Assembly (NCBI GenBank): GCA_950097015.1
Contig: CATNEN010000041.1
Span: forward strand, 1,653,501-1,717,500
Source of the DNA: Macrostomum hystrix
Taxonomy: Eukaryota > Platyhelminthes > Macrostomidae
Reading direction: 5' to 3'
DNA length: 64,000 nucleotides
Below are positions 52,518 to 62,605 of this stretch, piece by piece. Position 1 is the first letter of the stretch; each line of letters begins with the position of its first letter. Below the pieces are notes generated by a model, which worked only from the letters and a program-made list of their open reading frames with translations, made no database searches and was not told the origin of the DNA. The position numbers were made by a program, and so were the translations under genes.

Positions 52518-53179
52518 CACTACTAAGGTGAATTCAATGACAATGAAAAATTCACCCTTCGCACCTTGAGTGCCTGTCCGAGCTGGTTTTTTGTTTCGCT
52601 GAATGTCAAACAGTTGAAAGTGCCTTGTTTCTGCTCTATTTTCAACCCCACTTCCAGCGGCATTGAGGTGAAACTTCATTTCAAGTGCTGCTTGCAAAGC
52701 ACAAAATACTCGTAGAAAAACAAGAAAGCCATTTTAAGTGTTTTAGGTTAATATCGGATATTTCCTGCATTGCTTTCTTGTCATAATCCACTACGCAAAA
52801 AATGTAAAACTGAATATATCTGAAACCATGCTTACACTATCACATTAGCGAAAAATGAGAATCTGGCAGTTTACAAAGCCAATATTACCGCAAAAAACTA
52901 TGAATATTGATCAATTGAAAAAATAAATTTTGTGTCAGTTTGTTTAAAAAAACTAAATAAAAGCAGTCTAAGCTGATGCAAGAGGCTAGTATTGAATCCA
53001 CACTAAACACTTCTTAACGCTTCGTCAGCAAAGACGAACAATTTCGTTGATTGCTGCTGGAATGAAGGGCTCGCACATTCCTTTGACGACTGTCAACATA
53101 ATGCCACGGTGGGAAAAAATTCTGTGTTGTGGCGAGGCCATAAAACTGTTCCCTAAAACTGTTCCATAAAATAATTCGG
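52518..53179. other. Intergenic, no gene seen
   Basis: AT-rich sequence between the P450 promoter and the P450 pseudogene. Confidence 0.5.
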
Positions 53180-54340
53180 GGTCCACGGTGAGGTTTCACA
53201 ATGTCCTGCTGTCCTCGGGGTCCAGTTCGAAGCGGTAGCGCTGCATCAGAGCCGTGAAGAAGATAAACAGCTCCATCTTGGCCAGGCTCTCGCCCAGGCA
53301 GGCCCTCTTACCCAGACCGAAGGTCGCCAGGTGCGGACACGCAGTGAACTGCCCGTCCTTCAGGTGTCGCTCTGGAAGAAAGCGCTGCGGCTCCGGAAAC
53401 AACTCGGGATCGTGGTGGATGGAGTACACATTGAAGCCACAGATGCTGTCTGCCTTCAGACGGACTCCGCCGACTGTGATGTCATCAGTGACGCGGTGGA
53501 ACACTCCAAGCGGAACGAGGCACGACTTGCACCTCCTCGATGACGGCCTGAGCAGGCCTTGTCCTGCATCTTGGGCAGTCGGTCACGACCGATCACATCG
53601 ACGATCTCTCTGTGAGTCCTGTCAGCGACCTCCGGATTTCCGATCATGAAGAGAATGGCCCAACGCAGCGTGTTGGCTGCCGCTCAAATTTTGCAAGAAG
53701 GTCTCTAATTATCGGAGAATGGTCATTATCTTGAACAAACTAGGTATTCGGTCAACCAGGGGCAGTATCGACATAAAGATACTTCGTGTCGCACTGTACC
53801 GGAGTCTTACGTAATGCTTCGGAACAGTTGGATGATTTCGCCGATTTTTTTTATCTGATGCTAGTCGCGAGCCGAATAAGAGCTGGCAGATCACTTGTGG
53901 TTCTCATGACTAAGCTTGTCTCTAGCGGCTCCAAACGCAGCATCGAGTGTGCTTCGCATGTGCTCAGCTTCGATGGCTATGATCTCTTCAGCTCCCAGAC
54001 GTCCGAATCCGAAGTGGCGCAGGGTCTTCAATATGAAGCGGCGGCACTCTCGCCGTACTTTGCCGTCTCTCGAAGCGATTCTCTGAATATTTTCGCTAAT
54101 AGATTCTGCCGCTATTTATCGCTAATGAATGCCGACCAGCGGTTGAAGAACCGTGCAGAGACTTCTCGTGCAGAGACAGGTAGAGCGGCTCGTCCAGGTG
54201 GAAGTATAGCTTTCAAACAGTGAGCAGCGACCGACCGAGGGCGGCTCGTGCGTGCCCTCCAGTTTTTGCTTGAGCCAGAGCAGACCGTGTACCGAAGTGG
54301 CCGCGCCACCCACGAGAGCCAGGGTCGTTACTGAGGTCAG
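53180..54340 (-). pseudogene. Cytochrome P450 pseudogene
   Basis: 53180-53687 is nearly identical to the K-helix-to-heme part of the intact gene (51000-51515). It keeps FGLGKRACLGESLAKME but lacks short segments near 53530-53570, which destroys the frame around the K-helix, and it stops at codons equivalent to DSRTL. From 53690 to 54340 more divergent pieces of the N-terminal half follow on minus: ICQLLFGSRLAS near 53890, and LLWLKQKLEGTHEPPSVGRC near 54250 just after the anchor region. The middle of the protein, including the I-helix motif, is missing. Two ages of sequence in one pseudogene suggest that gene conversion refreshed its 3' part. Confidence 0.88.
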
Positions 54341-54659
54341 TCAGCGTTTTTGAAAAAAATTTGAGACTTGAGTAAAAGCTGAGTTCGGAAGGTTTCGCTT
54401 TTGCTGCCAGATGCGATGCCTTCGTGCCTATGTATAGACGCATAAATAAATAGACGCTCGAGACAGCTTGTGGCCGCAGGTCAAGCTGGTTTTGGTCAGC
54501 ACGCCTGCCTGGAGCTACTCAAATCTTCCATGAAATGAGAGATCTTTCGTCTGCTTTCACTTCATGTGAACGTATGTAGAGAGTAGTAAAATATGCAATT
54601 TGCTTAACGTGCTACTTAAAGTAATATCACAAGGATACCTTAGCTATAACGTTTAATCT

Positions 54660-55560
54660 ATTTTTTAGGAATGAGTCATGCGCTATTTTTAGAAACAAAG
54701 TCATGTGACATGAAACCGGAGAACCGGTTCTCGACAGCTGTATTTGCTTGAATTCCAACTATGGTAAAACAAACAATTATGACTCATCGGTTTCTGCAGC
54801 TGTATTTACACAATATTCCAAATATGGTAGAACTCACAATCATGAATCACTAAACAAATATGTATGACCTAAGTAAACACCCGCTAGTAGAACCGGTTTC
54901 CCCCAGAATGTTACTATAAATACAAACGAAAATCCGAGCTGATAATTCAGACTCGGAGCGGTGCAGCGGATTTTGAGGAAGTTCAAAGAAGAAGAAGAGG
55001 ACTCATCTCTGAGGGAAAGACAAATGGTAAGCGCTTTCCTAGACAGAGTTATTTATTGCTAGCAATCGTTGCTTAATTGAACTAAGTTTACGAGAGTCAC
55101 ATGTCGTCGACGTCGATACATTTGAGAAAGGCCTCCTTGTTTCCTAGGATACATTCCTAGAGGATTATTGATTGGTTGATTTGAGTTATCCGTTATCTTT
55201 CGGAGGTAACGAAGAAGACGCCCTTCAGGAGGACCTATCAGAGAGACACAAGAAGAGAGATTTCGATTGTTCACTAGGGCGCACGTTCTATTGTTAATTC
55301 CGAGCTCGAGGACATTGTTAAGAATTCTGATTCGCTCTCGTCACCGGTTGACCTACAGATACGATTTAAGCACAGCCTAGAACAGCGGTCCGCTTTGCAA
55401 CTTTATACTTCCAAGGAGAAGAATAGAAGCTTCTCGTCAGAAGCCCACTACACAAGCGAAGAAGCGAAGACCCGGCCGGACAAAGGATAAATCGAGATTC
55501 GCGCGGAAGACATTAACCTCAGTAAGTGTCACGTGACTTTCGTAATTCCTAGGCAATTGT
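54660..55560 (+). other. Possible solo LTR or orphan promoter
   Basis: Two direct repeats about 65 bp apart (CAGCTGTATTTGCTTGAATT and CAGCTGTATTTACACAATAT, each followed by ATTATGACTCA-like or AATCATGAATCA text) precede TATAAATAC at 54914. A TCAGACTC initiator-like site follows about 30 nt on, and a GTAAGC donor at about 55027. This order is seen in LTR U3-R regions, but no second LTR, primer site or retroelement genes were found. It could also be an ordinary promoter with a noncoding first exon. Confidence 0.3.
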
Positions 55561-56300
55561 TTCCCATTGTCTAGAAGTGTGAGTTCCGTGTGTCTGATCA
55601 ACACCAAAACTCTTCACGTAGCGGTTTTGTAATTGAATGAATAGCAAGGCAGTATATTACGAGTATAGCAATTTCAACGTGACAGGCTTCATTTCACAAA
55701 ATGATTTCACAAAATTATCGACTAGTTTTTTGGAAAAAGCCCAGGCCGCTTCTGCAGACAAGCTGTCTGTTTGATTAAGACATTTCATTGAGTAAAGCGA
55801 CCTTTACAATTATAGATTGACAGTTTTCAAACGACAGTGAATGTGCGCATGCTATGTTTAGTGACCGGAAGGTTTGAATAAGGCATGCAATCGCACCGAC
55901 GTTACTGAAGCTCCTTGACAAACAGTAGAGCTTCTAGGAATGGGTCCCCACCTGCGGGCACATGTCTAAAGTTCGGATGACACAAGTTATCCAAAAAGCA
56001 TCAACACATCAAACGAATATTCTGAATACAAGCCTTGCTGTACCTGCGACAAAACTATTTTTGGGCTTGACGCAAATAATTGCAAACCACTTAACTTATC
56101 GAATAGCTGTAGGGTGACATAAAAAGTTCAGTCAAAAATGCAAGTTGCATCTTATCGACCAACGGAAGCTGAATTCCAATTATGTCATTCTATCCAAACA
56201 TTGGCCATGACTAACAAACTAACCGAATTGCAGTTGCAAAAACCTGGAACTGACGAAAACCCGAAATAGTTCTGACTTCGCGCTGCCATGTACGAGCTCG
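55561..56300. other. Intergenic, no gene seen
   Basis: Unique sequence upstream of the DM9 gene. Confidence 0.45.
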
Positions 56301-56309
56301 TATTTATAG
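56301..56309 (+). promoter_or_regulatory. TATA-like box of the DM9 gene
   Basis: TATTTATAG 82-90 nt upstream of the ATG at 56391, a spacing that leaves a 5' UTR of about 60 nt. Confidence 0.5.
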
Positions 56310-56390
56310 ATCTCCTGCTAAAAGCCAAATGCAATTCCTCCCGTGTTGAGAAAATACCGCACGAGAGTTACTAACGCAATACTGAAAGGC

Positions 56391-57015
56391 ATGAGCGAAA
56401 TCCCTTACAGTCAGGCAACTGGGATTGAGCTGAGTCTCAGCTGGAGACCGGATTCTTACGGTCACTATCCGGAAGGCGCCCTGAGTGCACACCCGAATCT
56501 GTACGTCATCAGGGCCAAGCACGAGAACGCCGAAAACACTTGGGTGCCAGGCAAACTGCAGGTTAATCCTGACTCGGGCCGCCCCTGCGCCTACATCTCC
56601 TACGAGGGCTATGCGATTGCAGTGGAGCACTATGAGGTTCTGGTTTGCTCCGGCATGGCTGATTTTGGCTGCGGCTACAGCTGGGTACCGGTGGAGGACG
56701 ACAAACTGCCGCCCAGAGCGCTTGTCGCAGGTGCTGACAAGAAAGGACTATTGTTCGTGGCTAGAGGCACGGTAATTAACCTGTGATCACTAACTGATTT
56801 ACTTATGAAAGCAGACTAATAGAAGGCGGATGAAGCTGGATTCTACTTCCAGTTTATGCTGCTTTACCATGAATGCCCCAACGAACCTGCAGAGTGCGGC
56901 CCTCCAAGGAGAAATCTGCGTTGGCAAGTACAGTCCGGGTCGAAAGGCGGCTCTCGTTCCTTCGGGCGGAAAGGAGCACAAGTTGGAAAAGTTCGATGTT
57001 CTGGCCTTCAAATGA
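56391..57015 (+). CDS. DM9-repeat (DUF3421) protein, two exons
   Basis: Small protein of the DM9/DUF3421 family, with two tandem DM9 repeats. Exon 1 is 56391-56771 and exon 2 is 56893-57015; together 167 aa. Repeat 1 runs from SWRPDSYGHYPEGALSAHPN to YEGYAIAVEHYEVLV. Repeat 2 runs from YSWVPVEDDKLPPRALVAGA and LLFVARGT across the splice to GEICVGKYSPGRKAALVPSG and GKEHKLEKFDVLAFK. Each repeat keeps the W-(V/R)-P opening, the L-(Y/F)-V-x-R strand and the closing E-V/F-D-V-L pattern. The donor ACG-GTAATT and acceptor CTGCAG preserve phase 0. DM9 proteins in invertebrates often act as mannose-binding recognition lectins; that role here is inference. It is the only plus-strand gene in the metabolic stretch and lies between two P450 copies. 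Confidence 0.85.
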
Positions 57016-57672
57016 GCGCAGGGAATCAACGAGGCCATTCGAAAATTAGCTGGCTAACCTTTTCTGCAGCCGTCGGTTGAGTTTTGAGATGCGTTTAGTC
57101 TGCAATTTCCTGCAATTTCTGTTGCAATAAGCAATTTGCTTTCTTATTGATGCTCACTTTTCCGTCTTTTGTGTTTATACAAGTTTAACACCAGAACATA
57201 CTTAACTCAATAGTAATGGTATTCATGAATTTTCCCCAGGAAAATTGCACAATTACTTAATATAATTTTGAAAGCGAAAAGGATTGTCAACTGTTTGCAA
57301 CTGTCAATATTTTTAAAAATAAGCCGCCTTTAGCTTTTTCAGAGAGCACCCAGATTCGGCAAATATAAATAACAATACAAATAGTCCGATCGTACTGTTG
57401 GAGTCTTTGTTGTTAGCCTGCCTCAGGGCAGCTTGTGTTTATATATTTAATTGGGACAAAAATCTGTCAATCGATGATTAATTTGCAAAGAAAATATAAA
57501 AAAAATACGCTGCACGAATGAACTAGTCTTCTACTAGTTGCCTGCTTACAAGTGCATAAACTAATAAAGCGCAGAACATCAAAAGGTGGCCCTAAGAAGG
57601 TCCGTTTTTAACAAGTCACCAAGGTCAATAAAATTAACAGATCAGGTAGCAATCTGGCACCAGATCCCCGCA
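57016..57672. other. Intergenic, no gene seen
   Basis: AT-rich 3' flanks of two convergent genes, DM9 (plus) and P450 (minus). Confidence 0.5.
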
Positions 57673-59183
57673 TCAGGTTCGCGCCGTGAACACAATGTTG
57701 TGCACTGGAGGTGCCCTCACCAGCGATCCCTTCCATGGTGTTGGATCCTCTAGGAGGTGCCACATGCTCAGCTTCTCTTCGGGGTCCAGCTCGAAGCGGT
57801 AGCGCTGCATCAGAGCCGTGAAGAAGATGAACAGCTCCATCTTGGCCAGGCTCTCGCCCAGGCAGGCCCTCTTACCCAGACCGAAGGTCGCCATGTGCGG
57901 GCTCGGTACGAACTGGCCGTCCTTTAGGTGTCGCTCCGGCATGAACTTCTTCGGCTCGGGAAAGGCTTTGGGGTCGTGGTTCACAGAGTAGAGGTTGAAC
58001 AGGCACAGGCTGTCCGCCTTCAGCCGGTAGCCGCACACGGTGATGTCCTCTGTGACCCGGTGCAAAATGCCCATTGTTCCTATGCAGGACAGGCGGTTGA
58101 ACTCCTCAATGACGGCCTGTGTGTACTGAAGATTTGGTTTGTCCTGCATTTTCGGCAGACGGTCGCGACCAATCGCATCGATGATCTCCTTGTGCGTCTT
58201 CTCGGCCACGTCCGGGTTGGCGATCATGAAGAGCAGGGCCCAGCGCAGGGTGTTGGCCGTGGTGTCTGTGCCAGCTACAAAGAGATCCGTGACTGCCAGA
58301 GTGAGCCGCGTGTCGGTGAACATCGCGGGGTCCTTGCGCTGATGCATCAGATGGGCCTCGATGTAGTCTCTGGCCTGGTCCACCTTGTCCATCTCGGCCA
58401 TGTGGCGGTCCCGCTGGTCTTGGCAGAAGTCGTGCACTTTCTTCATGCTGGCCATCATGGCTTTGCTGTTGGCAGTTGGGAAATCAGTTTGAACAGGAAT
58501 GGAAACCGCTCGGTCAGCGAGGAGGTGGACAGGACGATGCTTTGGCGTACATTGGCGTCGGTGCCCTGAGTGATGTCGTGAAAAACCTTCATCATCTCTT
58601 CGAATCGCGAGTCCTCATCGGCGAGGCGCGAGCCGAACACAAGCTGGCAAATCACATTGCTGGTGGCAGTGCTCATCATCATCCCCGTCTCAACGGGCGT
58701 GCCGCCAGCGGTGTCAAGCGTGCTCAACATGTGCTCAGCTTCGATCGCGATGATCTCTTCAGCTCCCTGACGTCCGAATCCGAAGTCGCGCAGTGTCTTT
58801 AGAGTGAAGCGTCGGTACTCACGCCAGACGTCGCCTTCTGTCATGGCGATTCCACCGTACTCACCAAAGGCCTTGGTTAGCATGTCCTGCTTTGGCCGGC
58901 CGCTCAGCTGTTCGGCATTGTCCAGCATGGCTTCCTTGAGCGCCGTCAAGTTATTGAATACGTACACACACTGGGTGCCAAAGTACACCCGCACAATCGG
59001 TGCATTGCCGAATCTCTCGTACATGGACAGGTAGAGCGGCTCTGGCAGGTGCAAATGACTGCCAATTAGTGGATACCAGCCAGCCGAGGGGGGCTCCATG
59101 GCCTCCTCACGTCTCCGCCTGATCCAGTAAAGGCCGAGAATGGCTGCGCCTCCGGCCAGAGCGATGGTCGCAGCGGAGGCCAT
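57673..59183 (-). CDS. Cytochrome P450, CYP2-clan-like, one frameshift
   Basis: Paralogue of the gene at 50926-52437. The N-terminal frame (59183-58455) starts MASAATIALAGGAAILGLYW and runs through WREYRRFTLKTLRDFGFGRQ to LFKLISQLPTAKP and stop. The second frame (to 57673) continues with ANSKAMMASMKKVHDFCQDQ, VAGTDTTANTLRW, the K-helix E-x-x-R as EEFNR, PERHLKDGQF and FGLGKRACLGESLAKME, ending VFTART. The two frames overlap near 58460-58490, and comparison with the intact paralogue shows a one-base shift in the segment after SQLPT. All catalytic motifs survive, so this is either a very young pseudogene or a single sequencing error. Total length without the shift would be about 503 aa, the same as its paralogue. 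A TATA-like box lies upstream. Confidence 0.88.
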
Positions 59184-59263
59184 TCTTCGCTTTCCGTAGC
59201 CGACCTGGAGCGATGGTCAGGTGACGGGGGAACAGATGGCGGGTTTCAAACTGGATTTTTGCT

Positions 59264-59271
59264 CTTAAATA
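59264..59271 (-). promoter_or_regulatory. TATA-like box of the frameshifted P450
   Basis: TATTTAAG on minus about 80 nt before the ATG, a placement similar to the TATA box of the intact paralogue. Confidence 0.5.
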
Positions 59272-59934
59272 AAGGCCTGGCGTCTGTGGGGTGAGGGCGC
59301 AGTGCCCGCTGCTGTCTGTCTCGCACCCTCCATTGTTCTCGAGAGGACTGAAGCTGTTTCGGCCAGAGTCCTTCGCCCTTCCCTTGTTATTTCAATTCAA
59401 GGCAAAAAAAGCTTTGGACTGCTTCGCACATTTGCCACTCCCTGCCACAGCAATGTTTCGTCTTACACAATGCCCTCACCTTTGTCTATCCAGCGTTGCC
59501 TTGAAATTTCATTTTCCGGTCGGAGCCGGGTGGAAAATTTTGTCCAAGTTCAAGTTGCGTCCAAGTCTCTGATGCACGTGACAGAGTGCTGCCTGGGGCA
59601 TTGGTGCAAATCCGGGTAGCAATGAAGGTCATATCAAGTTTTCAAAGAGAAATATTATCCAAAAAACCCAATTATTGAATCTGTCATTGATTTTCATTCT
59701 CCACATGCAAACAAATGTTATTCATTTAGCTTTTTCGTATAATCGTTTTTGTGCTATCACTCGATTTGTTATACTCCTATAAAAAATAAGGACCTGTTAT
59801 TGCATGCGCAAAAATATAGATAGAAATAGAAAAAATAGTTTTTAAATTAAACACTGCTTTGCTAACAGAATAAATCACTCCGGTTGCCTACATTGGTTCT
59901 ATACACAGACATCCCAAATTCATTCAGTAGATAC
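59272..59934. other. Intergenic, no gene seen
   Basis: Upstream of the P450 gene. The plus frames at 59291-59619 have no recognisable motif. Confidence 0.5.
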
Positions 59935-60500
59935 CAAATAAATTCAGTAGACACCCCGATTCAATAAGTAGACACCCCCCATTCAACCAGTAGTTACCCA
60001 GATTCAATCAGTAGACACCCCCATTCAACCAGTAGTTACCCAGATTCAATCAGTAGACACCCCCCATTCAACCAGTAGTTACCCAGATTCAATCAGTAGA
60101 CACCCCCCATTCAACCAGTAGTTACCCAGATTCAATCAGTAGACACCCCCATTCAACCAGTAGTTACCCAGATTCAATCAGTAGACACCCCCATTCAATC
60201 AGTAGACACCCTGATTCAATCAGTAGACACCCCCATTCAACCAGTAGTTACCCTGATTCAATCAGTAGACACCCCCATTCAACCAGTAGTTACCCAGATT
60301 CAATCAGTAGACACCCCCATTCAACCAGTAGTTACCCAGATTCAATCAGTAGACACCCCCATTCAGTCAGTAGACACCCTGATTCAATCAGTAGACACCC
60401 CCATTCAGTCAGTAGACACCCAGATGCAATCAGTAGACACCCCCATTCAGTCAGTAGTTACCCAGATTCAATCAGTAGACACCCCCATTCAATCAGTAGA
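59935..60500. repeat. 21-bp minisatellite with alternating 42-bp dimer
   Basis: Two related 21-bp units, ATTCAATCAGTAGACACCCC plus C and ATTCAACCAGTAGTTACCCA plus G, mostly alternate to form a 42-bp dimer. Towards the right end a third form with ATTCAGTCAGTAGACACC appears. About 27 units in total. Confidence 0.95.
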
Positions 60501-61014
60501 TAAATTCATTTCCATCGTTTGCAAACCTAATTCTATGTGATTTTCAAGTCAAAACAGACTGCATTCTTGGATTCTTAAAATGAAAGTCTGTTAGGTGCCC
60601 AGAAGTGACAGTGCAAAAAGTTCTTTCCCTTAGAGTTAAAAGAACAAAGGAAAAATTACGTAGTCAAAGGACACCGAAAGTTCAATTTGACTGATAGAGG
60701 TCATATTTGTGTAAATATTGTGTGGTAGTGTATTTGATTTATAGTAAGACTATGCATTCAGGAACAAAAGGGCAGGTGAATACCATGTTGCTGAGAATCT
60801 ACTAGGCTAGATAGAAGACAATCAGTAAAGACTGTTGAAGGCGCAGAAAAAAGACAAAAATACCATCGCAGTTAATACATGATCAAAGAGTTTTGACAAC
60901 AACCTAAAATCACAGTCACCTCGTGCGCTTGCAGCTCCTTTGCAGTTGCAGTTAGTGATTCGCGGTTCCTCCACATGCTTTCCCCTCCAAATCATGATAA
61001 ATCCGGAACAAAAC
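60501..61014. other. Intergenic, no gene seen
   Basis: Unique AT-rich sequence between two repeat arrays. Confidence 0.5.
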
Positions 61015-62385
61015 AACCTGCCCAATGAGTTCTACTCTCCAAAGCTAAAAGGGTGCATTTGAAGGTTATACAACCTGCCAAATGAGTTCTACTCTCCAAA
61101 GCTAAAGTGGTGCATTTGAAGGTTATACAACCTGCCCAATGAGTTCTACTCTCCAAAGCTAAAAGGGCACATTTGAAGGTTATACAACCTGCCCAATGAG
61201 TTCTACTCTCCAAAGCTAAAGTGGTGCATTTGAAGGTTATACAACCTGCCCAATGAGTTCTACTCTCCAAAGCTGGAAGGGTACATTTGAAGGTTATACA
61301 ACCTGCCCAATGAGTTCTACTCTCCAAAGCTAAAGTGGTGCATTTGAAGGTTATACAACCTGCCCAATGAGTTCTACTCTCCAAAGCTGGAAGGGTACAT
61401 TTGAAGGTTATACAACCTGCCCAATGAGTTCTACTCTCCAAAGCTAAAAGGGTACATTTGAAGGTTATACAACCTGCCCAATGAGTTCTACTCTCCAAAG
61501 CTAAAAGGGTACATTTGAAGGTTATACAACCTGCTCAATGAGTTCTACTCTCCAAAGCTAAAAGGGTACATTTGAAGGTTATACAACCTGCCCAATGAGT
61601 TCTACTCTTCAAAGCTAAAAGGGTGCATTTGAAGGTTATACAACCTGCCCAATGAGTTCTACTCTCCAAAGCTAAAGTGGTGCATTTGAAGGTTATACAA
61701 CCTGCCCAATGAGTTCTACTCTCCAAAGCTAAAAGGGTGCATTTGAAGGTTATACAACCTGCCCAATGAGTTCTACTCTCCAAAGCTAAAAGGGTGCATT
61801 TGAAGGTTATACAACCTGCCCAATGAGTTCTACTCTCCAAAGCTAAAAGGGTACATTTGAAGGTTATACAACCTGCCCAATGAGTTCTACTCTCCAAAGC
61901 TAAAAGGGTACATTTGAAGGTTATACAACCTGCCCAATGAGTTCTACTCTCCAAAGCTAAAAGGGCACATTTGAAGGTTATACAACCTGCCCAATGAGTT
62001 CTACTCTCCAAAGCTGGAAGGGTACATTTGAAGGTTATTCAACCTGCCCAATGAGTTCTACTCTCCAAAGCTAAAAGGGTGCATTTGATGGTTATACAAC
62101 CTGCCCAATGAGTTCTACTCTCCAAAGCTAAAAGGGTGCTTTTGAAGGTTATACAGCCTGCCCAATGAGTTCTACTCTCCAAAGCTGGAAGGGTACATTT
62201 GAAGGTTATTCAACCTGCCCAATGAGTTCTACTCTCCAAAGCTAAAAGGGTGCATTTGATGGTTATACAACCTGCCCAATGAGTTCTACTCTCCAAAGCT
62301 AAAAGGGTGCATTTGATGGTTATACAGCCTGCCCAATGAGTTCTACTCTCCAAAGCTAAAAGGGTGCATTTGAAGATTATAAGCA
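61015..62385. repeat. 57-bp satellite
   Basis: 24 copies of a 57-bp unit (CCCAATGAGTTCTACTCTCC, AAAGCTAAAAGGGTGCATTT, GAAGGTTATACAACCTG). The period is 19 codons, so a minus frame repeats ESRTHWAGCITFKCTLLAL with only a few breaks. AAAGGG/AAGTGG/GGAAGGG variants occur in a patchy pattern. It lies about 220 bp past the IFT70 stop. Confidence 0.97.
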
Positions 62386-62605
62386 TAAACAAAGCAATAC
62401 TTCTAAGTGTTTAAGGGGAGATTGCTTAGATTCTTTGACTCAATTTAAAAACTGAAAAAATGAATGAACGAAACTTAGAAGTATTCTACCCAAAGTAGTA
62501 TACTACGTGTAATGCAGCGCGGTTGTATTAGGTCTATTGCACTGCGTTATTGCATTCGATAAATGTGAGTTGACGCACATGGCTTGGCTGGTATCCCAGG
62601 CCAGC

